Below, one piece after another: positions 17,389 to 26,646 of a stretch of 64,000 nucleotides of DNA. The stretch covers positions 1,054,001 to 1,118,000 of the forward strand of contig NZ_CP117439.1 of NCBI RefSeq assembly GCF_030687575.1, read 5' to 3'. The notes beneath the pieces are model-generated. The model was not told the DNA's origin. It did not search any database and saw only the letters and a program-made list of their open reading frames with translations. Each line of letters opens with the position of its first letter. Position 1 is the stretch's first letter. Position numbers and translations under genes: made by a program. This stretch comes from Pseudomonas sp. FP2309. GTDB taxonomy: Bacteria; Pseudomonadota; Gammaproteobacteria; Pseudomonadales; Pseudomonadaceae.

Positions 17389-18778
17389 CTTCAAAACGCT
17401 CGATATCGTCTTCGCCCAGGTAGCTGCCCGATTGCACTTCGATGATCTCCAGCGGGATCTTGCCTGGGTTGCGCAGGCGGTGCACCGAGGCGATCGGGAT
17501 GTAGGTGGACTGGTTCTCGGTGAGCAGGAACACGTTCTCGTCACAGGTGACTTCGGCGGTGCCGCTGACCACGATCCAGTGTTCGGCGCGGTGGTGGTGC
17601 ATTTGCAGGGACAGGCACGCGCCCGGCTTGACCGAGATGTGCTTGACCTGGAAGCGCCCGCCCATGTCCACCGAGTCGTAGGAACCCCACGGACGATAGA
17701 CTTCACAGTGGTTCTGGGTTTCGCTGCGGCCCTGTTCGTTGAGGGTGTTGACCATCTGCTTGACGCCCTGAACCTTGTCCTTGTGGGCAATCATCATCGC
17801 GTCTTTGGTTTCCACCACCACAATGTTGTCCAGGCCGATCACCGAGACCAGTTTGCCGTTGCCATGCACCATGCAGTTGCGGCTGTCCTGGATCACCACG
17901 TCGCCTTTGCTCACGTTGCCGTTGGCGTCTTTATCGTTGACGGCCCACAGCGACGCCCAGCAACCCACGTCGCTCCAACCGGCGCTCAGCGGTACGACGC
18001 AGGCACGTTGGGTTTTTTCCATCACGGCGTAGTCGATGGAGTTGTCCGGGCAGCAGGCGAACGTGGCGTCGTCGAAGGACACGGTGTCAGCCGTCTGCTC
18101 GCTGCGTTCCAGGGTCAGCACGCAGGTGTCGTAGATGTCCGGATCGTGCTTTTTCAGCTCTTCGAGGAAGCGGCTGGCACGGAACAGGAACATGCCGCTG
18201 TTCCAGAAATAGCCACCGCTTTTGACGAACTCGACGGCGCGTTTTTCATCGGGCTTTTCCACGAACTGCTGCACGCGGCTCACGCCTTCAGGCAGCAGCG
18301 AATCGTTGGTGGACTTGATGTAGCCATAACCGGTTTCCGGACGGGTTGCCGGTACACCGAACAACACCATCTCGCCACGTTCGGCAGCCACGGTGGCCAG
18401 GGCCAACGCGCGTTGCAGGGCTTTTTGGTCGTCGATCACGTGGTCGGCAGGCAGTACCAGCATCAGCTCGTCGCGGCCTTCGTTGACCAGCATCATCGCG
18501 GTCAGGGCCACGGCCGGTGCGGTGTTGCGGCCGAACGGCTCCATCAGGATGCGTTGGCATTCGAGCTTACGCGCGCTCAACTGCTCGTTGACGATGAAGC
18601 GGTGATCCTTGTTGCAGACCACGATCGGGCTGTCCATGCCTTCGAATACCAAGCGCTCCAGGGTTTGCTGGAACAGCGTGTGCTCACCGGTCAGGGCCAG
18701 GAATTGCTTGGGGAACTGTTTGCGCGAAAGCGGCCAAAGACGTGAGCCGCTACCACCGGAAAGGATGACTGGAATCAT
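17327..18778 (-). CDS. algA: Mannose-6-phosphate isomerase / GDP-mannose pyrophosphorylase
   Basis: Bifunctional enzyme for alginate precursor synthesis: fructose-6-P to mannose-6-P, and mannose-1-P plus GTP to GDP-mannose. The 483-residue product has an N-terminal nucleotidyltransferase domain with the GGSGSRLWPLSRKQFPKQ signature (residues 8-25) and a C-terminal type II PMI cupin domain (around QMHHHRAEHWIVVSGTAEV). It is the last gene of the alginate operon, separated from algF by a 101-base gap containing a palindromic repeat. The last 20 codons are copied three more times downstream in a tandem array. Confidence 0.97.
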   Translation of the reverse strand: MIPVILSGGSGSRLWPLSRKQFPKQFLALTGEHTLFQQTLERLVFEGMDSPIVVCNKDHRFIVNEQLSARKLECQRILMEPFGRNTAPAVALTAMMLVNEGRDELMLVLPADHVIDDQKALQRALALATVAAERGEMVLFGVPATRPETGYGYIKSTNDSLLPEGVSRVQQFVEKPDEKRAVEFVKSGGYFWNSGMFLFRASRFLEELKKHDPDIYDTCVLTLERSEQTADTVSFDDATFACCPDNSIDYAVMEKTQRACVVPLSAGWSDVGCWASLWAVNDKDANGNVSKGDVVIQDSRNCMVHGNGKLVSVIGLDNIVVVETKDAMMIAHKDKVQGVKQMVNTLNEQGRSETQNHCEVYRPWGSYDSVDMGGRFQVKHISVKPGACLSLQMHHHRAEHWIVVSGTAEVTCDENVFLLTENQSTYIPIASVHRLRNPGKIPLEIIEVQSGSYLGEDDIERFEDIYGRSTPVERGVSVKTIAQ

Positions 18779-18802
18779 GAGTGTTTCTCCTTAAAAGATA
18801 GT

Positions 18803-18866
18803 TGGAAGCTGCAAGCCACACGCTGCAAGTAACAGCGCTTGGGGTGCAGCTTGAAGCTTGTCGCTC
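18803..18866. repeat. Intergenic palindromic repeat (AAGCTGCAAG type)
   Basis: An imperfect inverted repeat built on AAGCTGCAAGC and GCAGCTTGAAGCTTG lies between algF and algA. Similar elements occur at 32236-32313 and 38318-38396. It can fold into a hairpin on either strand and is inside the alginate transcription unit, so it could act as a partial terminator or RNA stability element. Confidence 0.7.
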
Positions 18867-18879
18867 ATTACTCGCGCGA

Positions 18880-19536
18880 TCAGCGGGTCGACACTGGGCG
18901 TTTTACCCAGACTGGCGACAGGCTCGAACCGGAGCCCGTGACATACAGCACCGCCGCTTCGCCACGTTCCAACGCAACCGGCTTCACATCGCCGACTTTC
19001 TTGTCACCGTCATACAACGCCAGGCTCACTTTCACCGGGTTGATCTCACGTTCGCCACGGCCCTTGGCGGCCACCGACTTGACCACGTCGGTCTTGCCGT
19101 CGGCGGTCTTGAGGGTCAGGGCTTTGTCGCTGAGGTTCTGCACGCGTACCAGGGATTTCTGTTTGTTCTTGAACGGCGGTTCTTCGATCAGTTGCGGCTG
19201 ACCGCTGCCGCTGTTGACCAGGGTGTAGTAGTGGTCGGCGGCGAGTTTGACCGGTACGGTCTGGCTGCCGACCTTGGCGCTGTAGTCGCCGCCCGGCATA
19301 AAGCTGAAGTCGCTGCTGGCCAGGGGCGCAACCTCGCTGAGGTTGGTGTTGCCGACGGTGGCGCTGACTTCCTGGTTGCTGGCGTTATAGATGCGCACGA
19401 AGCTCGAACCTTTTGGCGCGACAGGGCCGTACAGGGCGGCATCACCACCGGCGAAGGCTGACATCGATACGACGCTCAGGCCGGCAGCGATGGCCAGAGT
19501 CTTGGCGAGACGACGAGGAGTTGTAGTGAAAGTCAT
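18880..19536 (-). CDS. algF: Alginate O-acetylation protein AlgF
   Basis: Periplasmic protein required for O-acetylation of mannuronate residues, acting with AlgI, AlgJ and AlgX. The 218-residue product has a cleavable signal peptide (basic RRLAK, hydrophobic core, cleavage near MSAFAGGD, about residue 25) and two beta-sandwich-like halves (about 26-115 and 120-215). I set the start at ATG 19536, which begins the signal peptide; the open frame upstream overlaps algJ and is not used. It follows algJ by 16 bases. Confidence 0.93.
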   Translation of the reverse strand: MTFTTTPRRLAKTLAIAAGLSVVSMSAFAGGDAALYGPVAPKGSSFVRIYNASNQEVSATVGNTNLSEVAPLASSDFSFMPGGDYSAKVGSQTVPVKLAADHYYTLVNSGSGQPQLIEEPPFKNKQKSLVRVQNLSDKALTLKTADGKTDVVKSVAAKGRGEREINPVKVSLALYDGDKKVGDVKPVALERGEAAVLYVTGSGSSLSPVWVKRPVSTR

Positions 19537-19552
19537 GTGAGTTACCTCTCTT

Positions 19553-20740
19553 TCAGTTTTGCGCCCGGTCGGGCGTCTCGGATTTCTGATTTTTAAAAGC
19601 AGGGGTGTTGATAGCCATGTTTTGTTGGCGCGAACCGGCTTGTTTAAGCTGCGCAACCCACGCGGGGTCGGCGTCACCGATTTCGTTGTTTACGGGCAGA
19701 TAACGTTCAGGAAATTCCCAGATCAGCACTTGTGGCGGGTTGTTCTTGAAGTCGTCGCTTTTGAGGTAGCTGAGCATTGGCAGGATCGGGCCATGGCCGT
19801 CTTCGGCGTAGCTGATCACGTCACTGCCCAGGGCTTGCTTGAGGGCGCCGACGAAGTTCCAGTTAGGGTTGGCGCTGTAGCTGGTACCGACCAGAGCCAC
19901 CGGGGTTTCGCTGTCGCTGAACAGCGCATCGTCGCCTTTGGTTTCGGCCAGGTGCGTGACGCGCTTTTGCAGCGGCTCTTTGGGCGGCATCAGGTTTTCG
20001 AACAGCGGGTCCAAGGGCAGGAACAGACGCAGGTCGCCTTTGTGCGGCTCGGTTTTTTCCGCCTCGGTGACAAAGCGCTGTGGCTCGCCGCTCAGGGGCG
20101 TCTTTTCGGCAATCGCTTTGGCCAATTGCTTGGCGGCGATTTCCGCACCGTCCGGGGTCCAGTGGGTGTCGGTGCGCAGGAACACTTGCTTGCCGGCGAG
20201 CTTGGCCTGTTGCAGCGGGCCGAGCAGGTCGGGGGCAGGGATGCGGTCTGCCGCCACACGGGCGTGGAAGTCCTGGTACAGGTTGGCGTGGATGCTCGCC
20301 GGTTTCACCTCACCCAGGTGCTCCGGGTACAGGCGCACTTTGGCCGGCACGATGGCCATCACCAACTGAATGCCTTGTGCCTTGAGCTTCTGGCGCACAC
20401 CTTCGACCAGCGCGTAGTTGCCTTGCAGGTTCTGGTCTTCGTTGACGGCGGGGTTGAATTCCTCGTCGCTGTACAACCAGTGATCACGGCCCAGCACGAC
20501 GCCAGGGCGACCTTCATTGAACAGCTTGTAGTCCAGCGCCGCCCACAGGTTGGTGCCCAGGCGCTTGATCGGGAACTCATCGTCGTAGTGCGTTTCCACG
20601 GCCTTGGCCCAGCGACCGTTGAGCACGGTCGCATCGGCGTTGGTGCTGAAGCCAAAGAAACTGCGCAGCGACCAGGCGCCCAGGGCCAGCAGCAGCACCA
20701 TGAACAGGCTGATATAGAGGACGCGTAATGAACGGGTCAT
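19553..20740 (-). CDS. algJ: Alginate O-acetyltransferase AlgJ
   Basis: SGNH-like acetyltransferase anchored in the inner membrane facing the periplasm, passing acetyl groups from AlgI toward AlgX/polymer. The 395-residue protein has an N-terminal signal anchor (about 8-30) and catalytic motifs: Asp191 and His193 in RTDTHWTPDG and the nucleophile Ser287 in VGTSYSANPN. It is paralogous to AlgX. Spacing of 11 bases from algI and 16 from algF shows operon structure. The C-terminal tail after about residue 370 is polar and variable. Confidence 0.96.
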   Translation of the reverse strand: MTRSLRVLYISLFMVLLLALGAWSLRSFFGFSTNADATVLNGRWAKAVETHYDDEFPIKRLGTNLWAALDYKLFNEGRPGVVLGRDHWLYSDEEFNPAVNEDQNLQGNYALVEGVRQKLKAQGIQLVMAIVPAKVRLYPEHLGEVKPASIHANLYQDFHARVAADRIPAPDLLGPLQQAKLAGKQVFLRTDTHWTPDGAEIAAKQLAKAIAEKTPLSGEPQRFVTEAEKTEPHKGDLRLFLPLDPLFENLMPPKEPLQKRVTHLAETKGDDALFSDSETPVALVGTSYSANPNWNFVGALKQALGSDVISYAEDGHGPILPMLSYLKSDDFKNNPPQVLIWEFPERYLPVNNEIGDADPAWVAQLKQAGSRQQNMAINTPAFKNQKSETPDRAQN

Positions 20741-20751
20741 GGTCGGCTCCC

Positions 20752-22284
20752 TCAGAATTGGAAGTAAAGGAACGGCGAGAAACTCTGCGCCGACAGTTTG
20801 AGAATCGACGCCACGAACAGCAGCAGCACGGCGGCGCGCATGGCGTAGCGTGGCCAGTCAGCGGTCCAGTAGGCCGGTTGAACGGCGGCTTCCTGACCAA
20901 CGGTGAAGCCTGGTTGGTGGATGCTGCCGGGGTTGTCGCCCGGTACCGCTTTGATCAGGCTCGGGTCGGCCGGCTTGGTCTTCTCGGCAGGGCGGTTGGT
21001 GTAGAAGTCGCGCAGGCCGAAGAACGCCAGCGTTGCGTAGGCCACCACCAGGGTTGCCACTTGCAGGCCGGTGAGATTGGCGCGGTTGAGTTCCGACAGC
21101 GACCACTCGCCAAAGCTGAACATCGCACCGTACATACGCCCGGCCACGTGCAGGTTTTCGGCGCGGAAGATCACCCAGCCCATCACCACCAGCAGGAAGG
21201 TGAAGGCCCAGCGCAACACGTTGAAGCTGCGTGGCGCGGTGTTCAGGCCAATGGCTTTTTCAATCGCCAGCCACATACCGTGCCAGGCGCCCCACACGAT
21301 GTAGGTGATGTTCGCACCGTGCCACAGGCCGCCCAGCAGCATGGTCAGGAACAGGTTGCGGTAGGTGGTCAGCGTGCCTTTACGGTTGCCGCCCAGGGTG
21401 ATGTACAGGTAGTCACGCAGCCAGGTGGACAGGCTGATGTGCCAGCGGCGCCAGAACTCGGTGATCGACTGGCTGATGTACGGCTGCTTGAAGTTTTCCA
21501 TGAAACGGAAACCCATCATCAAGCCCAGGCCGATGGCCATATCGCTGTAGCCGGAGAAGTCGAAGTACAACTGCGCGGTGTAGGCCAGCGCACCCAGCCA
21601 GGCATCGCCGGTGGTGGGGTTTTGCAGGGCAAAGCAATGGTCGGCCACCACCGCGAGGGTGTCGGCAATGAAAACCTTTTTGATGAAACCCTGCATGAAC
21701 CGCGTGCAGCCCTCGGAGAACTTGTCCAGGGTGTGGGTGCGGTTGTTGAACTGGTCGGCCAGGTCGCGAAAACGCAACACCGGACCGGCAATCAAGTGCG
21801 GGAAAATCGCCACGAACGCTGCAAAGTCGATCAGGTTGCGCGTAGCCGGGGTGTCGCCACGGTACACGTCGATGATGTAGCTGATGGACTCGAAGATGTA
21901 GAACGAGATGCCAATCGGCAACAGCACGTGGGTGAGGATGAACGGCTCAAGGCCTGCCGACTTCATCATCACGTTGATGCTGTCGACGCCAAAGTTGGCG
22001 TACTTGAAATAGCCGAGGATGCACAGGTCGACTGCCACGCCCAGCAGCAGCCAGCGTTGGGCAGGCTTGGTGCGCACGCCGGCTGCGCCAACCTTGAGAC
22101 CGATCCAGTAGTTCCACAGCGTGACGGCTGCGAACAGCGCCAGGAAGTCCACTCGCCACCAGGCGTAGAACACATAGCTGGCAATCAGCAGCAGCAGATT
22201 GCGATAGCGTTGCCCGCTTAAGTAGTACAAGCCGAGAAAGATCGGCAAGAACAAAAACAGGAACACGTTGGACGAGAAAACCAT
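20752..22284 (-). CDS. algI: Alginate O-acetyltransferase AlgI (MBOAT family)
   Basis: Multi-span membrane acyltransferase that brings acetyl groups across the inner membrane for alginate acetylation. The 510-residue product has about 10-12 hydrophobic segments, the MBOAT core FWRRWHISLSTWLRDY and the invariant histidine His322 in GGLWHGANITYIVWG, the same number as in P. aeruginosa AlgI. The ATG at 22284 is chosen because MVFSSNVFLFLFLP is the usual start. Between algL and algI lies a REP palindrome, the largest gap inside the biosynthetic part of the operon. Confidence 0.97.
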   Translation of the reverse strand: MVFSSNVFLFLFLPIFLGLYYLSGQRYRNLLLLIASYVFYAWWRVDFLALFAAVTLWNYWIGLKVGAAGVRTKPAQRWLLLGVAVDLCILGYFKYANFGVDSINVMMKSAGLEPFILTHVLLPIGISFYIFESISYIIDVYRGDTPATRNLIDFAAFVAIFPHLIAGPVLRFRDLADQFNNRTHTLDKFSEGCTRFMQGFIKKVFIADTLAVVADHCFALQNPTTGDAWLGALAYTAQLYFDFSGYSDMAIGLGLMMGFRFMENFKQPYISQSITEFWRRWHISLSTWLRDYLYITLGGNRKGTLTTYRNLFLTMLLGGLWHGANITYIVWGAWHGMWLAIEKAIGLNTAPRSFNVLRWAFTFLLVVMGWVIFRAENLHVAGRMYGAMFSFGEWSLSELNRANLTGLQVATLVVAYATLAFFGLRDFYTNRPAEKTKPADPSLIKAVPGDNPGSIHQPGFTVGQEAAVQPAYWTADWPRYAMRAAVLLLFVASILKLSAQSFSPFLYFQF

Positions 22285-22366
22285 CCCGATCTCTCCATGT
22301 TTAACCAACAGTCAAGGGCCAACGGCCCCCCCAAACCCCCCACGAATGCGAGGGAGGTTGTGATGT

Positions 22367-22473
22367 GATCGTTCCCACGCTCTGCGTGGGAATGCCTCAC
22401 TGGACGCTCTGCGTCCGCTTTTGGGACGCGGAGCGCCCCTGGCTGCGTTCCCACGCGGAGCGTGGGAACGATC
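22367..22473. repeat. REP palindrome inside the alginate operon
   Basis: Inverted arms GATCGTTCCCACGC and GCGTGGGAACGATC enclose a smaller dyad (GGACGCTCTGCGTCC-like). It belongs to the same REP family as the tandem array downstream of algA. It sits in the 198-base gap between algL and algI, so on the operon mRNA it forms a long stem-loop that may stabilise or attenuate the transcript. Confidence 0.85.
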
Positions 22474-22482
22474 AGCTGTGTA

Positions 22483-23592
22483 TCAGCTGCCTTTGTTGCC
22501 TTTTTCGTGCGCCGGGTCGTAGACCTTGGTCAGGTCACCCCCCAGGCGGAAGGTCTTGAACGGCTGCATCCCGTGCTTGCGCTCGATCACATCCGGGGCG
22601 CAGGTGTAGAGGGTGCAGAACGGCTCAAGCCAGGCATATTTCATGTCCTCCTTGAGGTCCTTCATGTCCTGCTCCTTGCCGTTCTTCTGTTCGAAGATTT
22701 CCGGGTCTTTCACCCCGGCCAGCACCTTGTCGCCCAGGCGCTTGAGCGCGCTGTTGTTTTCCTGGCGCAGGTCCACACCGTTGACCAGGGCAAAACTGGC
22801 GATCATCGACAGCGGCGGCAGGGCGTAGTTGTGGTACGACAAGGCGCGTTGCTGACGCTTCAATTCGTTGGGCAAAAAGCCCTGGTCGTCGACCTGGTTC
22901 ACGCCGACTTTGTATTCCTTGACCGCCCAATCAAACAGGTCGCGACGGTTGGTGGCGATGGACGTCGCCATCACCGACCAGGCGGCCCAGTAGGAGTGGT
23001 TGTTGGTTTTTTCCAGGGGCAGGTTGTCCCAGTCGCTCACCACTTGGTCGGCCAGTTTGTTGAACCAGGCTTCGATCAGTTGCGATTCCTGCTGGTGGTT
23101 GGCCAGCGGGTGCGAGTCGGAGAACTTCAGGCGTACATAGGCCGAGGCCATGCTGCCCAGCGCCCATTTGCGCATGGACTTGCCGGTGTGGTTGAAGTCC
23201 TTGGACATCAATGCATCGGCCTTGGCCCACGACACCAGCCAGTTCAGTGTGCATTCAAGCTGCTCGGGGCGGCCGTCGCGCATGAACTGCATCACACGCT
23301 TGCTGGTGTCTTTTTCCAGCTTGGTGATGTCGGCGGTGCTGTCGCGGAAGGCTTTTTCCGACTGCACATTCAGCGTCGAACGGGCCTTGTCGGAGCCTTC
23401 GTACTTGCTGCGAAATTGCAGAGGCCCGGTGTAAGGCGTCGGCATGGTGTCGCAGTTTTCCTTGAAGTCGCCGGTCTTGAACGCTTCGATCGGTGCGAAG
23501 TAGCCCTGGGGCGGACGCAGCGGAGCGGCGGCGTTGACGGAGCCTGCGAAGATCGCAAGGCCCAGTAACGATGGAATCCATAACTTCTGCAT
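22483..23592 (-). CDS. algL: Alginate lyase AlgL
   Basis: Periplasmic poly-mannuronate lyase (PL5) that clears misrouted alginate during secretion. The 369-residue product has a signal peptide (about 1-22, ending SVNAAAP) and the (alpha/alpha) toroid motifs with catalytic residues His199 in [11 protein letters not shown], Arg246 and Tyr253 in [22 protein letters not shown] 23592 is preferred because GAGG lies six bases upstream; ATG 23604, overlapping the algX stop, is an alternative giving four extra residues. It follows algX with at most eight bases between. Confidence 0.95.
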   Translation of the reverse strand: MQKLWIPSLLGLAIFAGSVNAAAPLRPPQGYFAPIEAFKTGDFKENCDTMPTPYTGPLQFRSKYEGSDKARSTLNVQSEKAFRDSTADITKLEKDTSKRVMQFMRDGRPEQLECTLNWLVSWAKADALMSKDFNHTGKSMRKWALGSMASAYVRLKFSDSHPLANHQQESQLIEAWFNKLADQVVSDWDNLPLEKTNNHSYWAAWSVMATSIATNRRDLFDWAVKEYKVGVNQVDDQGFLPNELKRQQRALSYHNYALPPLSMIASFALVNGVDLRQENNSALKRLGDKVLAGVKDPEIFEQKNGKEQDMKDLKEDMKYAWLEPFCTLYTCAPDVIERKHGMQPFKTFRLGGDLTKVYDPAHEKGNKGS

Positions 23593-23600
23593 AAGTAACC

Positions 23601-25070
23601 TCATTGCCCGAGTGAGGCAGTCTTCTGACCGCCGCTTGGGAATACGTTGCGTGTGCAAATTTTCGCTTCGACCTTCTGCGCGGCCTGGCCCGCTTCCGGA
23701 CCCTGTACTTCCACGGCCAGCAGGTTCTGCGAGGCCCAGTCTTCATCGGTGCGCAGTTCAAAGGCGAAACGCCCGTCTGTATCGGATGTTTCGGGTTTCT
23801 CGATCTTGATGTCCTCGTGGCGCCCGTTCATGTACCAGAGGGTGGCTTGCAAGGTTTTCACCGACGGATCGGCGAAGCGGATATCGACCTGGTGATTGGC
23901 ATTACGCAGGTCTTTGTTCGAGCTGTTGACCATCAATTCGTTCTTGCCGGGTTTGAGCGTGGTGCTGGCGCTCATCTGCGCGGTTTTGCCTTCGCAGCCG
24001 TTGTCCAGCAGCGACATCATCTGGCGGTAGATGGTCTCCTGGTCCAGGCGGTACAGCGGCGAGAACTCCCAGATCAGGATCTTTGGCGGGCTCTTCTGGA
24101 ATTCATCGCTGCCCAGGTACTGCAGCATCGAGCCTTCCAAACCACCGCCGGGGAAGGCGACGTTGAGGATGTCGGCACCGATTTCTTCTTCCAGGAAGCC
24201 GGCGAAGTTGTAGTTCTTGCCGCTGTGGCTGGTGCCCACCAAGGTGATCTGCGGGTTGCCCGAGTCGCCGAACAGGTCGCCGTCGCCGGCTTCGCCCTTG
24301 GGTTCGGTGGTGAACTGGTCCATGTACTGGATCGCGTAACTGGTGCCGCACAGTTGCCCGGCCATGTTGTGCAGGGTGCCGGTCTTGCCCATGCGCCCGG
24401 AGCGCTTGGTCTCGAATTCGCGCTTGGGAATGTCGGCGTATTCGGGCATCTGCTTGACCTTGGCCGCGACGATTTTCGCGGTGCGCTGGGCGCCATAAGG
24501 GGTCCAGTGCTGGTCGCCGCGGAAGTAGAAATCGTGGGCGGGCAGTTCATCCGGCAGTTGTTCGTTGGTCAGTGGCGACAGGTCCGGCACCACATAGCCC
24601 ATCTTGGCGAAACGGCCGAGCATGGTTTTGTAGTTGCCCAGGGCCTTGTCGAAATCGAACGAGGCTTTTTCCGCCGGGTTGAGCTTGTTGCGGTTCACCA
24701 GGCCACGGGTCGGCTGGTACACCACCACCAGTTCCACGCCCTTGCTCTTGAACGCATCGTGCAACTGTTGCATGCGCTTGTAGCCGGCCGGGGAGGTGTC
24801 GAATTCGGTGCGCAGGTCTTCCTGGGTACGGAACAGCCAGTCGCCCTGGGCTTGCACCAGGGTGGTGAAGTTCTGCTGGTAGCGCGTGGTGTAGTTCTTC
24901 GCGTCGTGGGCGGCGGGGCACAGGCTGCAGCACGGCTCGGCGGTGAAAGTCGGTGCCTTGAATTTACCGGCGACTTCATCAGCGCGTACGCCCTGGCTGG
25001 CCGCGAGCAGGCCGAGGGTCAGACCCGAGAGGCTCAGCAGTTTGATCATGTGTGGGTGCATAAGGGTCAT
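23601..25070 (-). CDS. algX: Alginate biosynthesis/acetyltransferase protein AlgX
   Basis: Periplasmic terminal O-acetyltransferase and scaffold of the alginate secretion complex. The 489-residue product has a signal peptide (about 1-30), an SGNH-like domain with Asp186/His188 in [12 protein letters not shown] and nucleophile Ser281 in [12 protein letters not shown], and a C-terminal carbohydrate-binding module (about 360-475). Disulfide-type cysteines appear in [12 protein letters not shown]. Two starts are possible, ATG 25070 and ATG 25061; both are close to GAGG. The start nearly touches the algG stop, indicating coupled translation. Confidence 0.96.
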   Translation of the reverse strand: MTLMHPHMIKLLSLSGLTLGLLAASQGVRADEVAGKFKAPTFTAEPCCSLCPAAHDAKNYTTRYQQNFTTLVQAQGDWLFRTQEDLRTEFDTSPAGYKRMQQLHDAFKSKGVELVVVYQPTRGLVNRNKLNPAEKASFDFDKALGNYKTMLGRFAKMGYVVPDLSPLTNEQLPDELPAHDFYFRGDQHWTPYGAQRTAKIVAAKVKQMPEYADIPKREFETKRSGRMGKTGTLHNMAGQLCGTSYAIQYMDQFTTEPKGEAGDGDLFGDSGNPQITLVGTSHSGKNYNFAGFLEEEIGADILNVAFPGGGLEGSMLQYLGSDEFQKSPPKILIWEFSPLYRLDQETIYRQMMSLLDNGCEGKTAQMSASTTLKPGKNELMVNSSNKDLRNANHQVDIRFADPSVKTLQATLWYMNGRHEDIKIEKPETSDTDGRFAFELRTDEDWASQNLLAVEVQGPEAGQAAQKVEAKICTRNVFPSGGQKTASLGQ

Positions 25071-25072
25071 CC

Positions 25073-26632
25073 TCAGTCCTGCATTTCGGTCTGGCGTTCG
25101 ACAGGGTCGATCAGCACGGCTTTCTGCTGGCGTACCAGCAGGTCGAGAATTTCTTCCTGACGCTCGCCGAGCACGCCGGAGAAGCTGATGCCGCTGGATT
25201 TGGTCGGCGCAAGCATCGACACGCGATACAGCTCGATGCTCAGCGGCGAATCGATGGACAGCGGCCCGCTGCCGTTACCCGCCAGCTCGCCGCCGACCAC
25301 GATCAGCGAGACCTTGGCGTCGAACGGGTCGAGGGCGATGTCGCGGTCGGTGTCGGTCAAATCCTTGATATGGCCGTACACGCCGGTCAGGCCGTTGGCC
25401 ATGGCGGTGTTCTCGTACAGCTTGATGTTCACGCTGTTACGCACCCGAATGCCGTGGCGACGGTTGCTGATCACTTTGTTGCCCCACAACAGGTTGTCAC
25501 CGCTCTCATAGAGCGTGATGCCGTCGGTGTGGTTGCGGTAGATCTCGTTGTCGGCGATCAGGTTGTTCACGCTGTTACGGTCGATCACCAGGCCCGAGAG
25601 CTTGTTGTCGTAGCTGCGGTTGTTGAAGATGAAGCTGTCGTTCACTTCGCGGGAAATGATGATGCCGTGCTTCTTCTTGGTGCCGTAGACGGTGTTGTCC
25701 GCAATGATCAGGCCATGGGACCGGTCATGGGGGTCGATGCCGTAGACGATGTTGTCTTTGTAGGTGTTGCCCTTGATCACAAAGCCGGTGGTCTCGTAGC
25801 AGTAGAAGCCGTACCACATGTCCGAGAACTCGGAGTCAATGATCCAACCGGTCGGTTCCGGGCGCTTGAGCACCTTGGCCATGTTCGGCGTGTACTGGGA
25901 AATACTCACCCCGTACGACTTACTGTTGGCGTAGCCGAAGCTGGCCATCTTGCTGTTGGCGATGTAAGTCTCGGTGCCGCCCCAGGCCAGCAGGAATGGA
26001 CGGAATTCCTTGGGCGACTTGAACAGCGCCGGGCCGTTGGCTTTCTCGTCCCAGCCGGTGATCCGGGTGTCACGCACAAACAGCTGGCCGTCGTTGATCA
26101 GGAACGAACCGGCTTGCTGGGACAGGCGCAGCTCCTGGGTCTTCTTGTCGATTTCCAGGATGCCCTTGCGCCCGACCACGATCGGCAACTTGGCCAGGAA
26201 CACGCCCGGCGAGGTTTCGCTCAGGTACTGCTTGGGCACCTTGCCCAGCAGGTCCTTGAGGTTCATGTAGCCGTCGTCGATGAAGATGGCCTGGGGAATG
26301 CCGTGCTGGCGCACCACCCATTCGGCCATCTTGTTATCGCCGCCGATAAAGTCCTTGAGGGCGTCTTCCTGCATCATGCGGCGGATGCTGATTTTGCCCG
26401 GCTTTGCGCGCACGATCTTTTTCTCGATGGCCGCGGCGGTGTAGCCCGACAAGTCAGGCAGGGCCGGCTTGGCCATTTCCAGCGGCGCGGTCGGCGGGCT
26501 GGAAATGGTGTAGGTCTTGGCCTGTTGCAGTTCTTTGGCGATAGTCGGCGCCTTGACCTGCTGCGCGGTATCGGCGAAGGCTGTGGCGCTGGCCATCAGC
26601 ATCGCGGTCACCAGCAAGCGTTGAGGAATCAT
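25073..26632 (-). CDS. algG: Poly(beta-D-mannuronate) C5-epimerase AlgG
   Basis: Periplasmic epimerase that converts D-mannuronate to L-guluronate in the polymer and also takes part in the secretion complex. The 519-residue product has a signal peptide (about 1-20, cleavage after AFA), then a right-handed parallel beta-helix with CASH-type repeats (about 215-460) and the catalytic DPHDRSHG motif (residues 300-307). I chose ATG 26632 with GGGAG eight bases upstream; an ATG at 26647 overlaps the algE stop. It is followed within two bases by algX. Confidence 0.96.
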   Translation of the reverse strand: MIPQRLLVTAMLMASATAFADTAQQVKAPTIAKELQQAKTYTISSPPTAPLEMAKPALPDLSGYTAAAIEKKIVRAKPGKISIRRMMQEDALKDFIGGDNKMAEWVVRQHGIPQAIFIDDGYMNLKDLLGKVPKQYLSETSPGVFLAKLPIVVGRKGILEIDKKTQELRLSQQAGSFLINDGQLFVRDTRITGWDEKANGPALFKSPKEFRPFLLAWGGTETYIANSKMASFGYANSKSYGVSISQYTPNMAKVLKRPEPTGWIIDSEFSDMWYGFYCYETTGFVIKGNTYKDNIVYGIDPHDRSHGLIIADNTVYGTKKKHGIIISREVNDSFIFNNRSYDNKLSGLVIDRNSVNNLIADNEIYRNHTDGITLYESGDNLLWGNKVISNRRHGIRVRNSVNIKLYENTAMANGLTGVYGHIKDLTDTDRDIALDPFDAKVSLIVVGGELAGNGSGPLSIDSPLSIELYRVSMLAPTKSSGISFSGVLGERQEEILDLLVRQQKAVLIDPVERQTEMQD

Positions 26633-26646
26633 TGCGCAGGCTCCCA

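Noticed and set aside
16394..18745. A 783-codon plus-strand open frame across the repeats and antisense to algA
   Set aside because: It arises because the repeat period (255) is a multiple of three and GC-rich codons suppress antisense stops; the algA protein on the other strand is unambiguous.
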